Source: Collinsella aerofaciens (GTDB taxonomy: Bacteria; Actinomycetota; Coriobacteriia; Coriobacteriales; Coriobacteriaceae). Taken from it: a stretch of DNA of 64,000 nucleotides. Positions 61,466-64,000 of this stretch are shown here, piece by piece. Made by a program: the position numbers and the translations under genes. The notes beneath the pieces are model-generated. The model did not search any database. It was not told the DNA's origin and was given only the letters and a program-made list of their open reading frames with translations. The stretch's first letter is position 1. Each line of letters starts with the position of its first letter. The stretch spans positions 2,619 through 66,618 of the forward strand of contig NZ_JAQLFJ010000008.1 in assembly GCF_028206795.1 (NCBI RefSeq), given 5' to 3'.

Positions 61466-62038
61466 GTGTTTGGTATTGGAGAGGGTGAGCTCGCGATCAT
61501 CGTGGTCTTCGGCTTTTTGCTGTTTGGCCCGGATAAGCTCCCGCAGATGGGCCGCACGATCGGCCGTGCCATCCGTCAGTTCCGCGAGACGCAGGAAAAG
61601 ATGACGGCCGTTGTTCAGTCCGAGATTATCGATCCGGTGAGCGAGGCCGCGTCGGCCCCGGTCAAGCCCAAGAAGACTGCTGCGACCGACGACGATTCCG
61701 ATGTGGACGAGGATGCCGCCGAGACGGCAGCGCCCGCCAAGAAGGAGACCTTTGCCGAGCGTCGCGCCCGTCTTGCTGCCGAGAAGGCCGCAAGCGAGGG
61801 TGCTGCTGAGGGCGAAGGCGCTGTTGATGAGGCCGAGGGTACAGAGCCTGCTGCTGCCGTCGAGCCCGAGCCTGCTGCAGAGCCCGAGCCCGAGCCGGCA
61901 GAGCCCACGACGGCTGACCTCTACGCCCGTCGTCCCCGCAAGCGCAAGGCCGTCGTCGACCAGCTCGCCCGCGAGCTCGAGGTCGAGGACGATGCCGAGG
62001 CTGCTGCCGCCGACGCCCCGAAGGGAGGCGATGAGTAA
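61466..62038 (+). CDS. tatA: Sec-independent protein translocase subunit TatA/TatB
   Basis: This 190-residue protein has the N-terminal Tat helix (GEGELAIIVVFGFLLFGPDKLP) and amphipathic helix (MGRTIGRAIRQFRETQEKM), then a long Ala/Glu/Pro-rich acidic tail. The FGP hinge is clear. The start is GTG at 61466, five bases after GGAGG, because the family begins with FGIGEGEL; upstream codons do not match. The order tatA/B-tatC forms a minimal translocase; whether it acts as TatA, TatB or both is unclear. Confidence 0.92.
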   Translation: MFGIGEGELAIIVVFGFLLFGPDKLPQMGRTIGRAIRQFRETQEKMTAVVQSEIIDPVSEAASAPVKPKKTAATDDDSDVDEDAAETAAPAKKETFAERRARLAAEKAASEGAAEGEGAVDEAEGTEPAAAVEPEPAAEPEPEPAEPTTADLYARRPRKRKAVVDQLARELEVEDDAEAAAADAPKGGDE

Positions 62039-62829
62039 TGCCGATCGGACCTGCGCGCATGCCGCTCTTCGATCACCTGGGAGAGCTCCGTCGCCGCCTG
62101 ACCATCGTGGTCGTTTCGGTGTTTGCCGCCGCCATCGTGCTGTACTTTGCCACGCCCGTGGTGCTCGATATTCTTGAGGACCCCATCCGCTCCTTTGTGC
62201 CGGACGGTAAGTTTTACATCACCACCACGCTCGGCGGCTTTGGCCTGCGCTTCTCGCTTGCCATCAAGATGGCCGTGGTCATGTGCACGCCCATGATCAT
62301 CTGGCAGATTCTGGCATTTTTCCTGCCGGCACTGCGCCCCAACGAGCGCAAGTGGGTTGTGCCCACGGTGCTCGCCTCGACGGTGCTGTTCTTCCTGGGT
62401 GCCATCTTCTGCTACTTCATCATCATCCCGGCGGGCTTTGAGTGGCTCATCGGCGAGACCTCGGCCGTCGCCACGGCGCTGCCCGACCTGGAGAACTACG
62501 TCAACATGGAGCTGCTCTTTATGATCGGCTTTGGTGTGGCGTTTGAGCTGCCGCTCATCATCTTCTACCTGTCCGTTTTCCACATCGTGTCCTATGCGGC
62601 CTTCCGCAGCGCCTGGCGCTACGTGTACGTAGGCCTGCTCGTGGGTTCGGCTGTGATTACGCCCGACGGCTCGCCCGTTACGCTGGGTCTCATGTATGGC
62701 GCCCTGCTCTCGCTCTACGAGATTTCGCTCGCCATCGCTCGCGTGGTCATTACCGCGCGCGAGGGCAAGGAGGGCCTGTTCGTGAGCCGTCTGGACCTGT
62801 TCTCGGACGACGAGGACGACGAGGAGTAA
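62038..62829 (+). CDS. tatC: Sec-independent protein translocase subunit TatC
   Basis: This 263-residue protein has six membrane segments and matches TatC: MPLFDHLGELRRRLTIVVVSV, FYITTTLGGFGLRFSLAIKMAVVMCTPMIIWQI, FFLPALRPNERKWV and FGVAFELPLIIFYLSV. It recognises twin-arginine signals and forms the translocase core. The ATG overlaps the tatA/B stop by one base. An acidic tail (DLFSDDEDDEE) ends the protein. Confidence 0.97.
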   Translation: MPIGPARMPLFDHLGELRRRLTIVVVSVFAAAIVLYFATPVVLDILEDPIRSFVPDGKFYITTTLGGFGLRFSLAIKMAVVMCTPMIIWQILAFFLPALRPNERKWVVPTVLASTVLFFLGAIFCYFIIIPAGFEWLIGETSAVATALPDLENYVNMELLFMIGFGVAFELPLIIFYLSVFHIVSYAAFRSAWRYVYVGLLVGSAVITPDGSPVTLGLMYGALLSLYEISLAIARVVITAREGKEGLFVSRLDLFSDDEDDEE

Positions 62830-62835
62830 ATCGGT

Positions 62836-63192
62836 ATGCACGAGGTTGGCATTGTCAACGGCATACTCGATACAGTGATTCGCGCGGCGCGTGGGGCGGG
62901 GGCCTCGCGCGCCGTTTTGGTAACGCTGCGTATCGGGGATATGACCGAAGTTGTGCGCGAGGCGCTCGACTTTGCGTGGGAGACGTTTCGCGACGAGGAC
63001 CCGCTCACGCGCGGCTGCGAGCTTGCCGTGGAGGAGGTCCATCCACAAAGCGAGTGTCTGGACTGCGGCGAGGTTTTCGACCACGATCGCTTCCACTGTC
63101 GCTGTCCTCAGTGTGGTGGTGCCAACGTGCGCCTACTGCACGGCCGCGAGCTCGATATCGCAAGTATCGAAATCGAAACCCCCGACGATTAG
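62836..63192 (+). CDS. hypA: Hydrogenase maturation nickel metallochaperone HypA
   Basis: This 118-residue protein starts MHEVGIVNGILDTV, whose His2 helps bind nickel, and has a zinc site with two Cys pairs (CLDCGEVF and CPQCGGANV). It delivers nickel for [NiFe] hydrogenase or another nickel enzyme. It lies six bases after tatC, so an operon with the Tat genes is likely. Confidence 0.96.
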   Translation: MHEVGIVNGILDTVIRAARGAGASRAVLVTLRIGDMTEVVREALDFAWETFRDEDPLTRGCELAVEEVHPQSECLDCGEVFDHDRFHCRCPQCGGANVRLLHGRELDIASIEIETPDD

Positions 63193-63247
63193 CCCGCTAG
63201 CCATCTGGTGATGGGGTATAAAGGGGCCAAAGTAAGGAGCGCTAAGT

Positions 63248-63931
63248 ATGGCCGAGAAAACGATTGATATTGCATCGCCGATTCTGTCGCGCAACGAGCG
63301 CCTGGCAGATCAGCTGCGTCAGCGATTTAATGAGACAAACACCTACGTGATCAATGTGCTGTCGAGCCCCGGCTCGGGTAAGACCACCACGATTCTGGGC
63401 ACCAACGAGCGCCTGCGTGACAAAGCCGGCCTGCGCTGTGCTGTCATCGAGGGCGATATCGCCTCGGACGTCGACGCCATCACCATGAAGGAAGCCGGCA
63501 TGCCCGCCATTCAGATCAACACGGGCGGCCTGTGCCACCTCGAGGGCAACATGATCATGGAGGCCGTCGATGCCTTCGACCAGGCCGTCGGTCTGGAGAA
63601 AATCGACGTCATCTTTATCGAAAATGTGGGTAACCTGGTCTGCCCGGTCGACTTTGACCTGGGCGAGAACCTGTCCATCATGATCCTATCGGTGCCCGAG
63701 GGCGATGACAAGCCCATCAAGTACCCGGGCATCTTCCAGCACGCCGGCGCGCAGCTGCTCAATAAGGTCGACGTGGCCCCGGCTTTCGATTTTGACATGG
63801 ATAGGTATACTAAGACACTCGATGACCTCAATCCGCAGGCGCCGCGGTTTGCCGTGAGCGCGCGCAAGGGCGAGGGCATGGATGCCTGGTGCGATTGGCT
63901 CATCGGGCAGATTGAGCAAGCAAGGGCGTAA
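63248..63931 (+). CDS. hypB: Hydrogenase maturation GTPase HypB
   Basis: This 227-residue G3E GTPase shows the P-loop VLSSPGSGKTTTIL, AVIEGDIASDVDA, INTGGLCHLEGNMI with the metal-site Cys and His, FIENVGNLVCPVDFDLGE, and LLNKVDVAP for guanine binding. It lacks the N-terminal His-rich or CCXXC nickel-storage tail. It works with HypA to insert nickel. GTAAGGAG lies before the ATG. Confidence 0.97.
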   Translation: MAEKTIDIASPILSRNERLADQLRQRFNETNTYVINVLSSPGSGKTTTILGTNERLRDKAGLRCAVIEGDIASDVDAITMKEAGMPAIQINTGGLCHLEGNMIMEAVDAFDQAVGLEKIDVIFIENVGNLVCPVDFDLGENLSIMILSVPEGDDKPIKYPGIFQHAGAQLLNKVDVAPAFDFDMDRYTKTLDDLNPQAPRFAVSARKGEGMDAWCDWLIGQIEQARA

Positions 63932-63985
63932 GTCGGCCGCCAAGAGGGCGGGCGCAGCCGCAGACACACGAGATAGGAGCCTCTT

Positions 63986-64000
63986 TTGAAGCTCATCATC
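63986..64000 (+). CDS. Start of a further gene, cut by the window end
   Basis: TTG at 63986 begins a frame reading MKLII. AGGAG at 63974-63978 lies seven bases upstream, so it may be the next gene of the hyp operon. Too little remains to assign it. Confidence 0.3.

Overview
The window is high-GC bacterial DNA with tightly packed genes, and it looks like the chromosome of a member of the Coriobacteriia. Collinsella is the most likely genus. The grounds are mannose-family and cellobiose-family PTS operons, strong use of C/G-ending codons, a HisZ-HisG fusion heading a near-complete histidine cluster, GntR and PucR regulators, and many long intergenic hairpins. This placement is inferred from gene content and was not tested by a search.

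Region 1 (1-6300) is a sugar-amine module: mannose-family PTS IIA, IIB, IIC and IID, a FrlC-like TIM-barrel epimerase, and two nearly identical SIS-domain genes of the FrlB/GfrE/GfrF/FraB deglycase type that flank it as direct repeats. The best reading is uptake and phosphorylation of an Amadori product (fructoselysine or glucoselysine type) by the PTS, followed by deglycation. Two promoters in this region carry the same paired TTGGTAT sites. Region 2 (6300-15630) is histidine biosynthesis: hisZ-hisG fusion, hisD, hisC, hisB, hisH, hisA, hisF, hisI, hisE and a convergent PHP-type histidinol-phosphatase. Region 3 (15630-21370) holds a LarC C-terminal-domain protein, a YfcE-type phosphodiesterase, mazG, enolase, a FtsB/DivIC protein and a Ppx/GppA phosphatase.

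Region 4 (21379-25361) is mobile. A 2256-bp IS21-family element (istA, istB) sits inside the transposase gene of an IS3-family element with a 5-bp target duplication. Next to it are tRNA-Leu(UAA) and a broken copy of that tRNA's 3' end and terminator. Region 5 (25393-34841) holds an orphan GatB-like IIB with a VOC protein, an OmpR/histidine-kinase pair, a DUF4342 protein, a metallophosphatase, glutamyl-Q-tRNA(Asp) synthetase and a DUF2207 membrane protein. Region 6 (34842-46058) holds a GNAT acetyltransferase, purH, a divergent PucR regulator with an ornithine-cyclodeaminase-like enzyme and an aminotransferase, a BceRS-like two-component system, uspA and uppP.

Region 7 (46059-56126) has pcrA, manA, a GntR/UTRA regulator and a cellobiose operon (GH1 enzyme, IIC, IIB, IIA) followed by a ROK sugar kinase. 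Region 8 (56293-64000) has Mn-dependent pyrophosphatase, nhaA, an aminotransferase, a STAS protein, tatA/B, tatC, hypA and hypB.

The most striking non-coding content is structural. At least three dispersed repeat families, several very long inverted repeats and a recurrent GGGACAG string occupy intergenic DNA. I saw no CRISPR array, rRNA, prophage or replication origin.
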